A DNA stretch of 64,000 bases from Nocardioides sp. zg-DK7169 (GTDB lineage Bacteria > Actinomycetota > Actinomycetes > Propionibacteriales > Nocardioidaceae): assembly GCF_013155365.1 (NCBI RefSeq), contig NZ_JABJRA010000003.1, forward strand, positions 124,001 to 188,000, read 5' to 3'. Below, piece after piece: positions 15,558 through 26,812 of the stretch. The notes beneath the pieces were generated by a model. That model was not told the DNA's origin, searched no databases, and saw nothing but the letters and a program-made list of their open reading frames with translations. Positions within the stretch are counted from its first letter, which is position 1, and each line of letters opens with the position of its first letter. A program made the translations under genes and the position numbers.

Positions 15558-16676
15558 TCAGGCGGGCTCGGCCGCGAGGGCGCGGCCGATGCGGAGCGCC
15601 TGCTCGGTGGCGCCGCCGTGGAGCAGCTCCAGCCGCTTGGCGTGGGTGAAGTAGCGGTGCGTCTCGCCGTCGAGGTCGATGCCGACACCTCCGTGCACGT
15701 GGACCGCGGTGTGCGCGAGGCGGTGCCCGGCGTCGGCGCCCCAGAGCTTCGCGGCGGCCACCTCCGTGGTGACGGGCAGCCCCTCGGCGAGACGCCAGGC
15801 GGCCTGCCACAGCATCAGCCGCTGGCCGAGGACGTCGATGTAGCCGTCGGCGAGGCGCTGGCTGACCGCCTGGAAGGTGCCGATCGGACGCCCGAACTGC
15901 TCGCGCGTCTTCGCGTACGACGCGGTGAGGCGGAGCGCGCCCTCGGTCACGCCGAGCTGCTCGGCACAGGTCGCGACGGTCAGCAGGTCGTGCAGCCGCT
16001 CGACCGCGCTGGCGTCGTCCGCCCCGAGCAGCCGGTCCGGGCCCAGCTCGACGTCGGCGAGGTCCAGGCGCGCGACCGGGTCCCCGTCGGAGACCACCTG
16101 GGGCACCAGCGTGACTCCCGGGTCGTCGCGACGCAGGAGGAACACCGCCGGGCCCGTGGGGCTCGAGGCGGTGACGAGCAGCGCGTCGGCGATGGTCCCG
16201 GCGCCCACGACCGTCTTGGTGCCGGTGATCCGGTGTCCCGTCCCGCCGTCGGCGGCGCGGGCGGTGGTGACCGGGTGCACCGGGAGGCTGCTGCGGTCCT
16301 CGGCGGTGGCGATGCCCAGCACCCGCTCGCCGGTGGCCGCGCCGGCCAGCCAGGTCTCGCGCTGCGCGGGGGTGCCGAGCTCGGCGACCAGCAGGCTCGC
16401 CGCACCGTGGGTGGCCAGCGGGACCGGTGCGACCACTCGGCCCACCTCCACGAGCACCCGGCACAGCTCGACCAGGCCCAGCCCGGCGCCGTCGTGCTCC
16501 TCGGGAAGCGCGAGGCCGATCAGGCCGGCCTCGCCGAGCGCGCGCCACAGCTCGGGGTCGAAGCGCTCGCCGGCGCGCTCCACGGCCTGGAGGCGCTCGG
16601 GGGTGGCGTGGTCGCCGAGGATCCGCGCGGCCAGCTCGCCGGCGTCGTCCTGCTCGGGGGTGAAGGAGTAGTCCAT
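15558..16676 (-). CDS. fadE27: Acyl-CoA dehydrogenase subunit, FadE27 (ChsE5)-type
   Basis: A 372-aa acyl-CoA dehydrogenase-fold protein. Family knowledge: FadE26 and FadE27 form an alpha2beta2 enzyme that dehydrogenates the CoA ester of the cholesterol side chain, and one subunit supplies the catalytic base. Seen here: FAD-binding region GHRITGTKTVVGAG, SYAKTREQFGRPIGTFQAVSQ and a C-terminal HGGVGIDLDGETHRYF. No NHER-type catalytic Glu is seen at the position where FadE26 has one, which fits the role of the non-catalytic, FAD-supporting subunit. The ATG at 16676 is 34 bp after the fadE26 stop, in one operon. Confidence 0.82.
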   Translation of the reverse strand: MDYSFTPEQDDAGELAARILGDHATPERLQAVERAGERFDPELWRALGEAGLIGLALPEEHDGAGLGLVELCRVLVEVGRVVAPVPLATHGAASLLVAELGTPAQRETWLAGAATGERVLGIATAEDRSSLPVHPVTTARAADGGTGHRITGTKTVVGAGTIADALLVTASSPTGPAVFLLRRDDPGVTLVPQVVSDGDPVARLDLADVELGPDRLLGADDASAVERLHDLLTVATCAEQLGVTEGALRLTASYAKTREQFGRPIGTFQAVSQRLADGYIDVLGQRLMLWQAAWRLAEGLPVTTEVAAAKLWGADAGHRLAHTAVHVHGGVGIDLDGETHRYFTHAKRLELLHGGATEQALRIGRALAAEPA

Positions 16677-16710
16677 GTCGTCGTCCGTTCGGTGGAGGGC
16701 TCGTCGGCGG

Positions 16711-17898
16711 TCAGCGCTTGGCGGCCGGCAGGCCCAGGCCCACGTAGCCGATGATGTCGCGCTGGATCTCGTTGGTGCCGCCCCCGAAGGTCATCACCAG
16801 CGAGGAGCGGTGGAACCGCTCGAGGCGCCCGGCCAGCACCGCGCCCTCCGAGCCCGCGCGGACGGCGGCGTTCGGCCCGACGATCTCCATCAGGGCCCGG
16901 TAGACCTCGGTGGCGAGCTCGGAACCGTAGATCTTCGTGGCCGACGCCTCGGCGGGGGAGAGCGCCACCCCGCGGTCGGCGTCAGAGGCCAGCTTGAAGT
17001 TCAGCTGGGTCAACATGTCGACCCGGGCGTGCGCGCGACCCAGCGCGATCTGCACCCACTCGGTGTCGATGACCCGCTGCCCGTCGGGGTTCTTGGTCTC
17101 CTGCGCCCACTGGTGCACCAGCCGCAGCGACTGCACCAGGGGCGCCGAGGAGGTCAGCGCCACCCGCTCGTGGTTGAGCTGGTTGGTCATCAGCGACCAG
17201 CCGCCGTTGAGCTCGCCGACCAGGTTGCCGACCGGCACCCGGACGTCCTCGTAGTACGTCGCACTGGTGCTGACCCCGGCCACGGTGTGCACGGGCGTGT
17301 AGGAGAAGCCCGGGGCGTCTGCGGGGACCAGGATCATCGACAGGCCGCGGTGCCGCGCCTGCTCGGGGTCGGTGCGACAGGCCAGCCAGATCCAGTCGGC
17401 GTACTGGATCAGCGAGGTCCACATCTTCTGGCCGTTGATCACCCACTCGTCGCCCTCACGGGTGGCGCGGGTGCGCAGCGAGGCCAGGTCGGTGCCGGAC
17501 TCCGGCTCGGAGTAGCCGATGGAGAAGTGCAGCTCGCCGGCGAGGATCCGCGGCAGGAAGTACTCCTTCTGCTCGGGGGTGCCGTAGCGCATGATCGTCG
17601 GCCCGACGGTGTTGAGCGTCAGGTAGGGGATCGGGACGCCGTGGTCGGCCGCGACGTCGGTGAAGATCAGCTGCTCCACCATCGAGCGGTCCTGCCCGCC
17701 GTACTCCTCGGGCCAGCCGATGCCCAGCCAGCCGTCGGTGCCGAGCTGGCGGATCACGGACTTGTAGACCTCCGTGTCGCCGAACTCGCCGGCGGCCGCG
17801 CTCAGGCCGGCACGCACCTCCGGGGTGACGAGGGCGGAGAAGTAGTCCGCGAGCTCCGCGCGCAGCGCGACGTGCTCGGGGTCCAGGGCGAGGTGCAT
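16711..17898 (-). CDS. fadE26: Acyl-CoA dehydrogenase subunit, FadE26 (ChsE4)-type
   Basis: A 395-aa catalytic partner of FadE27. The segment NQLNHERVAL places the putative catalytic base at Glu244, close to Glu247 reported for ChsE4. ACAD motifs YSEPESGTDLASL, INGQKMWTSLIQYADW and TFGGGTNEIQRDIIG are intact. The ATG at 17898 aligns with the family N-terminus (M-x-x-x-x-x-P-x-x). An in-frame GTG at 17949 preceded by GGGGAGG would add 17 residues and cannot be excluded. First gene of the fadE26-fadE27-fadD17 run; a KstR-like site and a TATAGT hexamer lie about 75 bp upstream, divergent from kshA. Confidence 0.85.
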   Translation of the reverse strand: MHLALDPEHVALRAELADYFSALVTPEVRAGLSAAAGEFGDTEVYKSVIRQLGTDGWLGIGWPEEYGGQDRSMVEQLIFTDVAADHGVPIPYLTLNTVGPTIMRYGTPEQKEYFLPRILAGELHFSIGYSEPESGTDLASLRTRATREGDEWVINGQKMWTSLIQYADWIWLACRTDPEQARHRGLSMILVPADAPGFSYTPVHTVAGVSTSATYYEDVRVPVGNLVGELNGGWSLMTNQLNHERVALTSSAPLVQSLRLVHQWAQETKNPDGQRVIDTEWVQIALGRAHARVDMLTQLNFKLASDADRGVALSPAEASATKIYGSELATEVYRALMEIVGPNAAVRAGSEGAVLAGRLERFHRSSLVMTFGGGTNEIQRDIIGYVGLGLPAAKR

Positions 17899-17975
17899 CG
17901 GGGGCTCCCAGGGGCAGAAGGCGACGGGGGCCGGCCGGACGTGTGTCACGGGTGTGGCCTCCCCACCGGAAAAAC

Positions 17976-17989
17976 TATAACCTGTTCTC
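17976..17989. promoter_or_regulatory. KstR operator (one mismatch), fadE26 / kshA
   Basis: TATAACCTGTTCTC fits TnnAACnnGTTnnA except for the last base. It lies between divergent fadE26 and kshA and overlaps the minus-strand -10-like hexamer TATAGT (17979 to 17974). It is the weakest of the four sites by palindrome quality. Confidence 0.7.
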
Positions 17990-18018
17990 GTTCTGGTCCA
18001 GATCCCACGGAGGACGTC

Positions 18019-19164
18019 ATGAGCGACACCGTCACCACTGCACGGACCCTCGACCACGGCGCGCCCCCGGAGCGGTTCGCGCGCGGCTGGCACTGCCTCG
18101 GCCTCGCCTCGACGTTCGCGGACGGCAAGCCGCACGGCATCGACGCCTTCGGCACCAAGCTCGTCGTCTGGCAGGACAGCGCCGGCGACATCAAGGTCCT
18201 GGACGGCTACTGCCGCCACATGGGCGGCGACCTGACCCAGGGCAGCGTCAAGGGCGACGAGGTGGCCTGCCCCTTCCACGACTGGCGCTGGGGCGGTGAC
18301 GGGCGGTGCAAGTCGATCCCGTACGCGCGACGGGTGCCGCTGCGGGCGCGCACCCAGCACTACCCGGTGGTCGTGCGCAACGGCCAGGTGCTCGTCTGGC
18401 ACGACGTCGAGGGCTCCGAGCCGGACCACGACATCCTGCCGCCGGTGCTGCCCGGGGTCGGGACCGACGCCTACACCGACTGGTTCTGGAAGGTGGTCCC
18501 GATCGAGGGCTCGCACTGCCGCGAGCTCATCGACAACGTCGTGGACATGGCGCACTTCTACTACGTGCACCTGTCCTTCCCGACCAGCTTCCGCAACGTC
18601 TTCGAGGGCACCGTCGCGACCCAGTACATGGGGTCCAAGGGCCGCCCGGACGTCAGCGGCGGCTACGGCGCGCCCGAGCTGTTCCTCAAGTCCGAGGCCA
18701 CCTACTTCGGGCCGTCGTACATGATCAACTGGCTCGAGGTCGACTACAAGGGGTTCATCACCGAGGTGGTCCTCGTCAACTGCCACATCCCGACCGGCCC
18801 GGACTCCTTCACCCTGCAGTACGGCATCACGGTCAAGAAGCCGGAGGGCCTCGACGAGGACTCCGTGCAGTACATCAGCCGCAAGTACGCCGAGATGTTC
18901 GGCGACGGGTTCCTCCAGGACGTCCACATCTGGAAGAACAAGGTCCCGGTGCAGAACCCGCTGCTGTGCGAGGAGGACGGCCCGGTGTACCAGCTGCGCC
19001 GCTGGTACGAGCAGTTCTACGTCGACCGCGCCGACATCGCCCCGGAGATGGTGGAGCGCTTCGAGTTCGAGGTCGACACCACCAAGGCCAACGAGTACTG
19101 GCAGGTCGAGGTGGCCCAGAACCTCGCGCGCCAGGCCGAGGCGCCGACCGCGGCGGGGTCCTGA
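18019..19164 (+). CDS. kshA: 3-ketosteroid 9-alpha-hydroxylase, oxygenase component
   Basis: A 381-aa Rieske non-haem iron oxygenase. It hydroxylates C9 of androsta-dienedione-type steroids (often as CoA esters), which opens ring B together with the dehydrogenase KstD. Rieske ligands are Cys65, His67, Cys84 and His87 (YCRHMGG and ACPFHDWRWGG). The mononuclear iron motif is DNVVDMAHFYYVH with His179 and His184; a later Asp would be the third ligand. GGAGG at 18009-18013 sits 5 nt before the ATG, unlike the leaderless steroid genes nearby. Electrons would come from KshB, encoded two genes downstream. Confidence 0.92.
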   Translation: MSDTVTTARTLDHGAPPERFARGWHCLGLASTFADGKPHGIDAFGTKLVVWQDSAGDIKVLDGYCRHMGGDLTQGSVKGDEVACPFHDWRWGGDGRCKSIPYARRVPLRARTQHYPVVVRNGQVLVWHDVEGSEPDHDILPPVLPGVGTDAYTDWFWKVVPIEGSHCRELIDNVVDMAHFYYVHLSFPTSFRNVFEGTVATQYMGSKGRPDVSGGYGAPELFLKSEATYFGPSYMINWLEVDYKGFITEVVLVNCHIPTGPDSFTLQYGITVKKPEGLDEDSVQYISRKYAEMFGDGFLQDVHIWKNKVPVQNPLLCEEDGPVYQLRRWYEQFYVDRADIAPEMVERFEFEVDTTKANEYWQVEVAQNLARQAEAPTAAGS

Positions 19165-19168
19165 GACG

Positions 19169-19471
19169 GTGCCGTCGTTCGTCCCGAGCGACCCAGAGAC
19201 CCTCGAGGACCAGGTCCGCTACACCCGCGCCCGGCTGGTCGAGGTGGCGTGCCTGGACTGCCTGACCACCGTCGCGGTGAAGAAGAACAGCGAGCACCAC
19301 ACCTCCATCCAGTGGCACGGCGACGCCCGCGGCCAGTGCCCCGAGCTCCAGCGGGTGCCCGAGGCCGAGCGCGCCCGGACCCTGCACCGCGGGTGCCCGC
19401 GCCTGCTCGCTGCCATCGAGGCGGCCGCTCTCGATGGGCGGGTTCCGATCGGGGCCGAGGACGGCTACTGA
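19169..19471 (+). CDS. Small cysteine-containing protein between kshA and kshB
   Basis: A 100-aa protein with a GTG start 4 bp after the kshA stop, so certainly in the same operon. I do not recognise a named family. It carries a CLDC pair (about residues 28-31), the segment EHHTSIQWHGDARGQC and a further GC near residue 75. Four Cys and several His could form a zinc- or iron-binding knuckle. There is no signal peptide or membrane segment. Position between the oxygenase and its reductase suggests an accessory role, such as metal-site assembly or complex formation. That is inference. Confidence 0.75.
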   Translation: MPSFVPSDPETLEDQVRYTRARLVEVACLDCLTTVAVKKNSEHHTSIQWHGDARGQCPELQRVPEAERARTLHRGCPRLLAAIEAAALDGRVPIGAEDGY

Positions 19472-19548
19472 GGCATCCTTTCCCCGACGCCGCACCGCAC
19501 GCCCGCGGGCGGCGCCACGCCGTACGCCCCATCATGAGAAAGAGATCC

Positions 19549-20658
19549 GTGGACACCGACTCCTTCGAGCTCAAGGTCATCGACGTCGTCGAGGAGACCC
19601 CCGACGCCCGCTCGATCACCGTGGAGGTGCCCGAGGGCGCCGAGGAGCAGTTCGCCTACCGGCCCGGTCAGTTCCTCACCGTCGCCGTGCCGAGCGACCG
19701 CACCGGGGTGGCCGCGCGCTGCTACTCGCTGTCGAGCAGCCCGGTGGGCGACGGCCCGCTGACCATCACGGTCAAGCGCACCGCCGAGGGGTACGCCTCG
19801 AACTGGCTGTGCGACAACGTCCGGGTCGGTGACACGCTGCGCGTGCTCGCCCCCAGCGGCATCTTCACCCCGGCCTCGCTGGACGCCGACCTGCTGCTCT
19901 TCGCGGCCGGCTCCGGCATCACGCCGGTGATGTCGATCATCCGCGCGGCCCTGGCTGGCGGCACCGGGCGGATCACGGTGCTCTACGCGAACCGCGACGA
20001 GCGCTCGGTGATCTTCGCCGCCGAGCTGCGCCGCCTCGCCGCGGAGCACCCCGACCGGCTCCGCGTCGTGCACTGGCTGGAGTCCGTGCAGGGCCTGCCC
20101 ACCCAGGAGCAGGTCCGCGCATTCGCCGCCGACCACCTCGAGGACGACGCGTTCGTCTGCGGCCCGGCGCCGTTCATGGCGATGACCGTGGCCGCGCTCA
20201 AGGAGCTCGGCTTCCCGCGCGCCCGGCGCCACCAGGAGAAGTTCATCTCGCTGGGCGGCAACCCGTTCGGCGACCTGCACGACGTCGAGGTGGCCGAGCA
20301 GGAGATCGAGTCCGCGGAGGCCGACCCCGAGGACGCCGCCGCCGCGCCGGTCCCGGGCGCAGAGGCGGCCGCCCCCGCCGCCGCGGTCCGCCTCGAGGTC
20401 GAGCTCGACGACGAGACGCACGCCTTCGACGACTGGGCCCCGGGCACCACGATGCTCGACCACCTCGAGGCCAAGGGCGTGAAGGCCCCGTTCTCCTGCC
20501 GCGAGGGGGAGTGCTCGGCCTGCGCCGTACGCCTGCTCGAGGGCGAGGTGTCGATGCGCCACAACGACGTGCTCGACGCCGAGGACCTCGCCGACGGCAT
20601 CCGCCTCGCCTGCCAGGCCGAGCCGGTCACGGACGTCGTGCGGGCGTCGTACTCCTGA
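19549..20658 (+). CDS. kshB: 3-ketosteroid 9-alpha-hydroxylase, reductase component
   Basis: A 369-aa flavin-iron-sulfur reductase that passes electrons from NADH to KshA. Domain order: FAD domain with RCYSLSSSP (about 58-66), NAD domain with AAGSGITPVMS (119-129) and CGPAPFMAM. A long Ala/Pro/Glu-rich linker of about 40 residues follows, then a C-terminal plant-type [2Fe-2S] ferredoxin domain with CREGECSACAVRLLEG and a final Cys in RLACQAEP. The GTG at 19549 is preferred over the ATG at 19534 because an AGAAAGAGA purine tract precedes it. A nearly identical GAAAGAAGATCCGTG context starts sufD in this window. The extended linker is longer than usual. Confidence 0.88.
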   Translation: MDTDSFELKVIDVVEETPDARSITVEVPEGAEEQFAYRPGQFLTVAVPSDRTGVAARCYSLSSSPVGDGPLTITVKRTAEGYASNWLCDNVRVGDTLRVLAPSGIFTPASLDADLLLFAAGSGITPVMSIIRAALAGGTGRITVLYANRDERSVIFAAELRRLAAEHPDRLRVVHWLESVQGLPTQEQVRAFAADHLEDDAFVCGPAPFMAMTVAALKELGFPRARRHQEKFISLGGNPFGDLHDVEVAEQEIESAEADPEDAAAAPVPGAEAAAPAAAVRLEVELDDETHAFDDWAPGTTMLDHLEAKGVKAPFSCREGECSACAVRLLEGEVSMRHNDVLDAEDLADGIRLACQAEPVTDVVRASYS

Positions 20659-20678
20659 ACCTGGGGGACCTGGACCCC

Positions 20679-20739
20679 CACGTTTGGTCCCCAACGACAT
20701 CGCAGACCCCCGTCTGGTTGTCGTTGGGGACCAAACGTG
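20679..20739. repeat. Long imperfect palindrome / terminator downstream of kshB
   Basis: Perfect 21-bp arms (20679-20699, beginning CACGTTTGGTCCCC, and 20719-20739) enclose an inner 5-bp stem CAGAC/GTCTG with a CCCC loop. The whole forms one 61-nt cruciform-capable hairpin 20 bp after the kshB stop. The rest of the 284-bp gap to hup shows no gene. No U-tract follows. It may be a terminator, but its length and two-stem form resemble a dispersed palindromic repeat. Confidence 0.65.
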
Positions 20740-20942
20740 ACCCCGGACGACGCCGTCGAATCCAACCCGGGAACCACCCCGCAGGGCCGGAAAAGACCTC
20801 GAGAAGCCCCCGGACCGGGCCCCGCTGGCTCAGGCCAGAGCGTGTCGCAGGGCGCGCAAACGCGGTCAGACGGCCCGACACGGGTACGTTTCCCAGCGAA
20901 GAGGTCCGCCAGGGCCTCACGACCGAAAGGTGAACATCACCC

Positions 20943-21224
20943 ATGAACAAGACTGAGCTGCGCGACGCGGTCGCCGCTGCCGCCGACCTCAACGGTGCCC
21001 AGGCGGACAAGGCGCTCAACGCCGTCCTCGACACCATCACCTCGGCGCTGGCCTCCGGCGACAAGGTCACCCTCCCGGGCTTCGGCACCTTCGAGACCCG
21101 CGACCGCGCCGCCCGTCAGGGCCGCAACCCCCAGACCGGCGAGTCCATGGAGATCGCGGCCAGCACCAGCCCCGCGTTCAAGGCCGGCGCCCAGCTGAAG
21201 GCCGCCGTCTCCAAGAAGGCCTGA
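20943..21224 (+). CDS. hup: HU-family DNA-binding protein
   Basis: A 93-aa nucleoid protein of the HU/IHF fold, without the long Lys/Ala-rich tail of HupB/HupS. The N-terminus MNKTELRDAVAAAADLNGAQ, the GFGTFETRDRAARQGRNPQTGE beta-arm region (in two parts) and the C-terminal FKAGAQLKAAV are standard. It binds and bends DNA without strong sequence preference. A purine-rich GAAAGGTG lies about 10 nt before the ATG. The gene stands alone, flanked by a long hairpin upstream and a terminator downstream. Confidence 0.95.
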   Translation: MNKTELRDAVAAAADLNGAQADKALNAVLDTITSALASGDKVTLPGFGTFETRDRAARQGRNPQTGESMEIAASTSPAFKAGAQLKAAVSKKA

Positions 21225-21276
21225 CCCGAGTCGCTCTCGGCGCGCGCGGCGAACGCCGCGCCCGCCAGGAGACGAC

Positions 21277-21310
21277 GATGCCGGCGCCTTCCTCGGAGGG
21301 CGCCGGCATC
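21277..21310. terminator. Bidirectional terminator after hup
   Basis: GATGCCGGCGCC (21277-21288) pairs perfectly with 21299-21310 over a 10-nt loop. It is followed by GGGTCGTTTC. It lies between hup and the converging small secreted peptide gene. Confidence 0.75.
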
Positions 21311-21349
21311 GGGTCGTTTCGGCCGCCTGCGATGTGGCGCCCGGGCGCC

Positions 21350-21502
21350 TCAGTCCCCGGCGGCGACGACCGGGTCGGCGGTGACCGGCCACGTCGGTAC
21401 GGCAGGGGACGGCGTCGCGGTCGTGCCGACATCGGTCGGGGCGAGCGCGGAGGTGGCGGCGAGCAGCGCCGCAGAGAGGGTCAGCTGGGTCAGGGCCTTC
21501 AC
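21350..21502 (-). CDS. Putative small secreted peptide (50 aa)
   Basis: A short minus-strand frame from GTG 21502 that encodes a clear Sec signal: Lys near the start, hydrophobic core [15 protein letters not shown] with an SALA/P cleavage context. A mature part of only about 30 residues, rich in Thr, Pro and Val, follows. GAAGGAT, 6 nt upstream of the GTG, is a good ribosome-binding site. Third codon positions are almost all G/C, and the gene converges on hup with a shared terminator. No Cys, no repeat and no known family. A spurious frame is the alternative, but the combination of RBS, signal and codon use argues for a real gene. Confidence 0.5.
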   Translation of the reverse strand: MKALTQLTLSAALLAATSALAPTDVGTTATPSPAVPTWPVTADPVVAAGD

Positions 21503-21713
21503 GGGGGGATCCTTCGGGGTGCCGCGGGGGAGGGGGAGGTCCCGGTCGGGCTTCCCCGGCCGCCGGCCCCGCTCGGGCCCGCAGCCCGGACCAGACCAGG
21601 CCCGCACAGCATGGTGCATCGACGCGCCAGGGGGCGGGGTTTTCCCCGAACCCGCGACGTCGTCACACGCCCGCCGCGGCCCGCCCGTGCGAGCAGGACC
21701 AGCGGCGTCGGGG

Positions 21714-22394
21714 CTACCAGCCCCGCGTCCGCCACTCGGCGAGATGCGGCCGCTCGGCGCCGAGCGTCGAGTCGTTGCCGTGCCCGGGGTAGAACCAGGT
21801 GTCGTCCGGGAGCCGGTCGAAGATCCGCTCCTCGACCTGGTCGACCAGCTGGACGAAGGCGTCGGCGTCCCCGAACGTGTTGCCGACCCCGCCCGGGAAG
21901 AGCGAGTCCCCGGTGAACAGGTGCGGGTGCCCGCCGGAGGCGGTGTCGTCGAGGAGCAGCGCGATCGAGCCGGGGGTGTGGCCGGCGATGGCGATCACCT
22001 CCAGCGAGCTCGCACCGACCGGGATCGTGTCGCCCTGGTCGACGCGACGGTCCACGGCGACGCCGGTCTGCTCGGTGATCGCGTCGGCGTCGGGGGTGCC
22101 GGCGACCACCTCGGCGCCGGTCGCGTCGACGACCGCGCGCAGCGCCCGGTGGTGGTCCCAGTGCCGGTGGGTCGTGACGACCGCGCGCAGCCCGTCGTCG
22201 CCGATCAGCGGGAGCAGGACCTCCGGCTCGGCGGCAGCGTCGATGAGCACCTGCTCCCCGGTGCGCAGGCAGCGCAGCAGGTAGCAGTTGTTCGACATCT
22301 TCTCGTCGACCGCGACCTTGGTGATCCGTACGCCGTCCAGCTCGCGCACGTCCGCGGGACCTCCGGGTCGGACCTCTCCGGTGTAGCTCACCAT
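21714..22394 (-). CDS. MBL-fold metallo-hydrolase (glyoxalase II-like)
   Basis: A 226-aa metallo-beta-lactamase fold enzyme. The metal motif [11 protein letters not shown] (an HxHxDH variant with HRHWDH), the downstream [22 protein letters not shown] and [11 protein letters not shown] provide all expected His/Asp ligands. Such proteins hydrolyse thioesters (for example mycothiol or glutathione conjugates). The start ATG at 22394 was chosen over a longer frame lacking conserved residues, and overlaps the stop of the DinB-family gene by 7 bp. Pairing with a mycothiol-dependent-type enzyme hints at thiol-conjugate metabolism (inference). Confidence 0.8.
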   Translation of the reverse strand: MVSYTGEVRPGGPADVRELDGVRITKVAVDEKMSNNCYLLRCLRTGEQVLIDAAAEPEVLLPLIGDDGLRAVVTTHRHWDHHRALRAVVDATGAEVVAGTPDADAITEQTGVAVDRRVDQGDTIPVGASSLEVIAIAGHTPGSIALLLDDTASGGHPHLFTGDSLFPGGVGNTFGDADAFVQLVDQVEERIFDRLPDDTWFYPGHGNDSTLGAERPHLAEWRTRGW

Positions 22395-23122
22395 GCTCCT
22401 GTCCGCGGCAGCTCGCCGCTGTCGGTGTCGAGCCCGGCACCGCCTCCGCGGCCCGAGAGCCACCACGCGAGGTCGGCGGCCGTGCCGCGGACCGTGGGGC
22501 CGGGGGAGACGCTATCGGCACCGCCCGCCGGCCAGGTCCGGCCGATGTCGTGGGCGTGCAGCGTGCAGGGCGCGGCGGCGCGCGGCGCCAGCGACTCGGC
22601 CAGCACCTCGGCGACGCCGGGCGTCCAGTCGGCGCGGGTGAACGCCGTACCGAGGTCGGCGTGGTGGAGCGCGACCTCGCGCAGCCGCATCAGCGGCACG
22701 TCGCCCGCCGCGAACGTCGCCCGGCTTCCGGGCGTGCGCTGCGCGCGGGCGGCCCAGGCGCCGGCCGGCATCGCGGCGATGGCCTCGGAGAGCCCGGTGG
22801 TGGCGGCGAGCAGCCGGTCGCGCAGTGCTGCGGCGTCTCGCCCCGAGAGCTCCTCGATGTCGGTGTCGCGCGCCTCGGGGGAGCGGTACATCGGCACCCC
22901 GGCCCCGAGCGAGACCCCGCGAAGGACGCTGGCCAGGCCCTCGGAGTTCAGGGTGAGGTGGGCGACGAGGTGGGCCCGGGTCCAGCGCGGCAGCAGGCTG
23001 GGAGCGCGGAGGTCGTCCTCCTCCAGGGCGTCGACGGTGCGCACCAGGCTCCGCGTCGCGGTGGCGAGGTGCTCGATCACGGCGGGGGACGGGGCACCGA
23101 CCCCGAGGTCTGGGATGCTCAC
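22388..23122 (-). CDS. DinB/maleylpyruvate isomerase-type protein
   Basis: A 244-aa protein of the mycothiol-dependent maleylpyruvate isomerase N-terminal (DinB four-helix) family. The segment [18 protein letters not shown] with its His residues and [11 protein letters not shown] supply the usual three-His metal site. A C-terminal small domain (CTLHAHDIG and [16 protein letters not shown]) is typical of the actinobacterial members. Specific substrate unknown. The GTG at 23122 was chosen as start; upstream in-frame codons run into the uvrA promoter. Co-transcribed with the MBL-fold gene, and divergent from uvrA, a neighbourhood common in actinobacteria. Confidence 0.75.
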   Translation of the reverse strand: MSIPDLGVGAPSPAVIEHLATATRSLVRTVDALEEDDLRAPSLLPRWTRAHLVAHLTLNSEGLASVLRGVSLGAGVPMYRSPEARDTDIEELSGRDAAALRDRLLAATTGLSEAIAAMPAGAWAARAQRTPGSRATFAAGDVPLMRLREVALHHADLGTAFTRADWTPGVAEVLAESLAPRAAAPCTLHAHDIGRTWPAGGADSVSPGPTVRGTAADLAWWLSGRGGGAGLDTDSGELPRTGAW

Positions 23123-23232
23123 CACACCATCGTGCCGTCTCCGGCTCGCGAACGCGAGGGAGGGCGTCCCCGGGACTCGGCACTGTCGGTCCCCTGTGAC
23201 AGGCTCGACATGTTTCGTTCGCACCTGCCGGT

Positions 23233-23238
23233 TACACT
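23233..23238 (+). promoter_or_regulatory. -10 box TACACT of uvrA
   Basis: TACACT fits TAnnnT and lies directly upstream of the SOS box, about 85 nt before the uvrA GTG. No strong -35 was seen at standard spacing. Confidence 0.4.
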
Positions 23239-23239
23239 C

Positions 23240-23255
23240 GCGAACGTTTGTTCGA
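23240..23255. promoter_or_regulatory. LexA (SOS) box upstream of uvrA
   Basis: GCGAACGTTTGTTCGA matches the actinobacterial LexA consensus CGAAC-N4-GTTCG perfectly and the longer TCGAAC-N4-GTTCGA at 11 of 12 fixed bases. It overlaps the likely transcription start just downstream of TACACT, a standard position for LexA repression. UvrA is a known LexA target. Confidence 0.8.
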
Positions 23256-23324
23256 ACTCTCCGCGGCCGCAGGTCGCGGGGTCACCCACACCGTCCGACA
23301 CTCTCATTTCCGAGGATCGCATTC

Positions 23325-26294
<2,970 letters not shown>

Positions 26295-26346
26295 CCCGGC
26301 GCTTCCGCGGCTCCACCGTCACCCCCACCCTCGAAAGGACACCTGG

Positions 26347-26775
26347 ATGACCCACTCGTGCTCCGGCCCCTGCTTCGACCGGCGGGGCGCCCTGACGGCG
26401 GCCGCCGTGGCCGGGGTCGGGATCCCCTTCCTGGCTGCCTGCGGGAACGACTCGTCGGGCGACGTCGCCGTGGACACCGGCCCGGCCGGCACCTCGCTGA
26501 CCACCACCGGCTCCGTCCCGGTCGGCGGCGGCACCATCATCGACGAGGAGAAGGTCGTCGTGGTGCAACCGCGGGAGGGCGAGTTCAAGGCGTGGTCCTC
26601 GATCTGCACCCACCAGGGCTGCTCGGTCACCGCGGTCGAGGACGGCGAGATCATCTGCCGCTGCCACTCCAGCCACTTCTCGATCGACGACGGGGCGCCC
26701 GTGTCGGGGCCGGCGTCGACCCCGCTGCCCGAGGTCGCGATCAAGGTCTCCGGTGAGGACGTCCAGCTCGCCTGA
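26347..26775 (+). CDS. Rieske [2Fe-2S] lipoprotein (Tat/lipobox signal)
   Basis: A 142-aa protein exported with a DRRGAL twin-Arg motif and the lipobox LAAC (Cys at residue 32), so it is probably folded before Tat export and anchored outside the membrane. The Rieske site is complete: Cys87-Thr-His89-x-x-Cys92 and Cys104-x-Cys106-His107. Cys92 and Cys106 form the stabilising disulfide seen in cytochrome bc1-type Rieske proteins. GAAAGGA gives a good RBS. A Rieske protein of this size between uvrA and uvrC recurs in actinobacteria; its electron partners are unknown. Confidence 0.88.
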   Translation: MTHSCSGPCFDRRGALTAAAVAGVGIPFLAACGNDSSGDVAVDTGPAGTSLTTTGSVPVGGGTIIDEEKVVVVQPREGEFKAWSSICTHQGCSVTAVEDGEIICRCHSSHFSIDDGAPVSGPASTPLPEVAIKVSGEDVQLA

Positions 26776-26800
26776 GCCGCCTGCTGTCGGCGGCGGAACG

Positions 26801-26806
26801 TAGGGT
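26801..26806 (+). promoter_or_regulatory. -10 box TAGGGT, leaderless uvrC
   Basis: TAGGGT ends 6 nt before the uvrC GTG at 26813 and there is no Shine-Dalgarno in between, indicating a leaderless transcript for uvrC-rapZ-yvcK. Confidence 0.5.
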
Positions 26807-26812
26807 TGGCCC

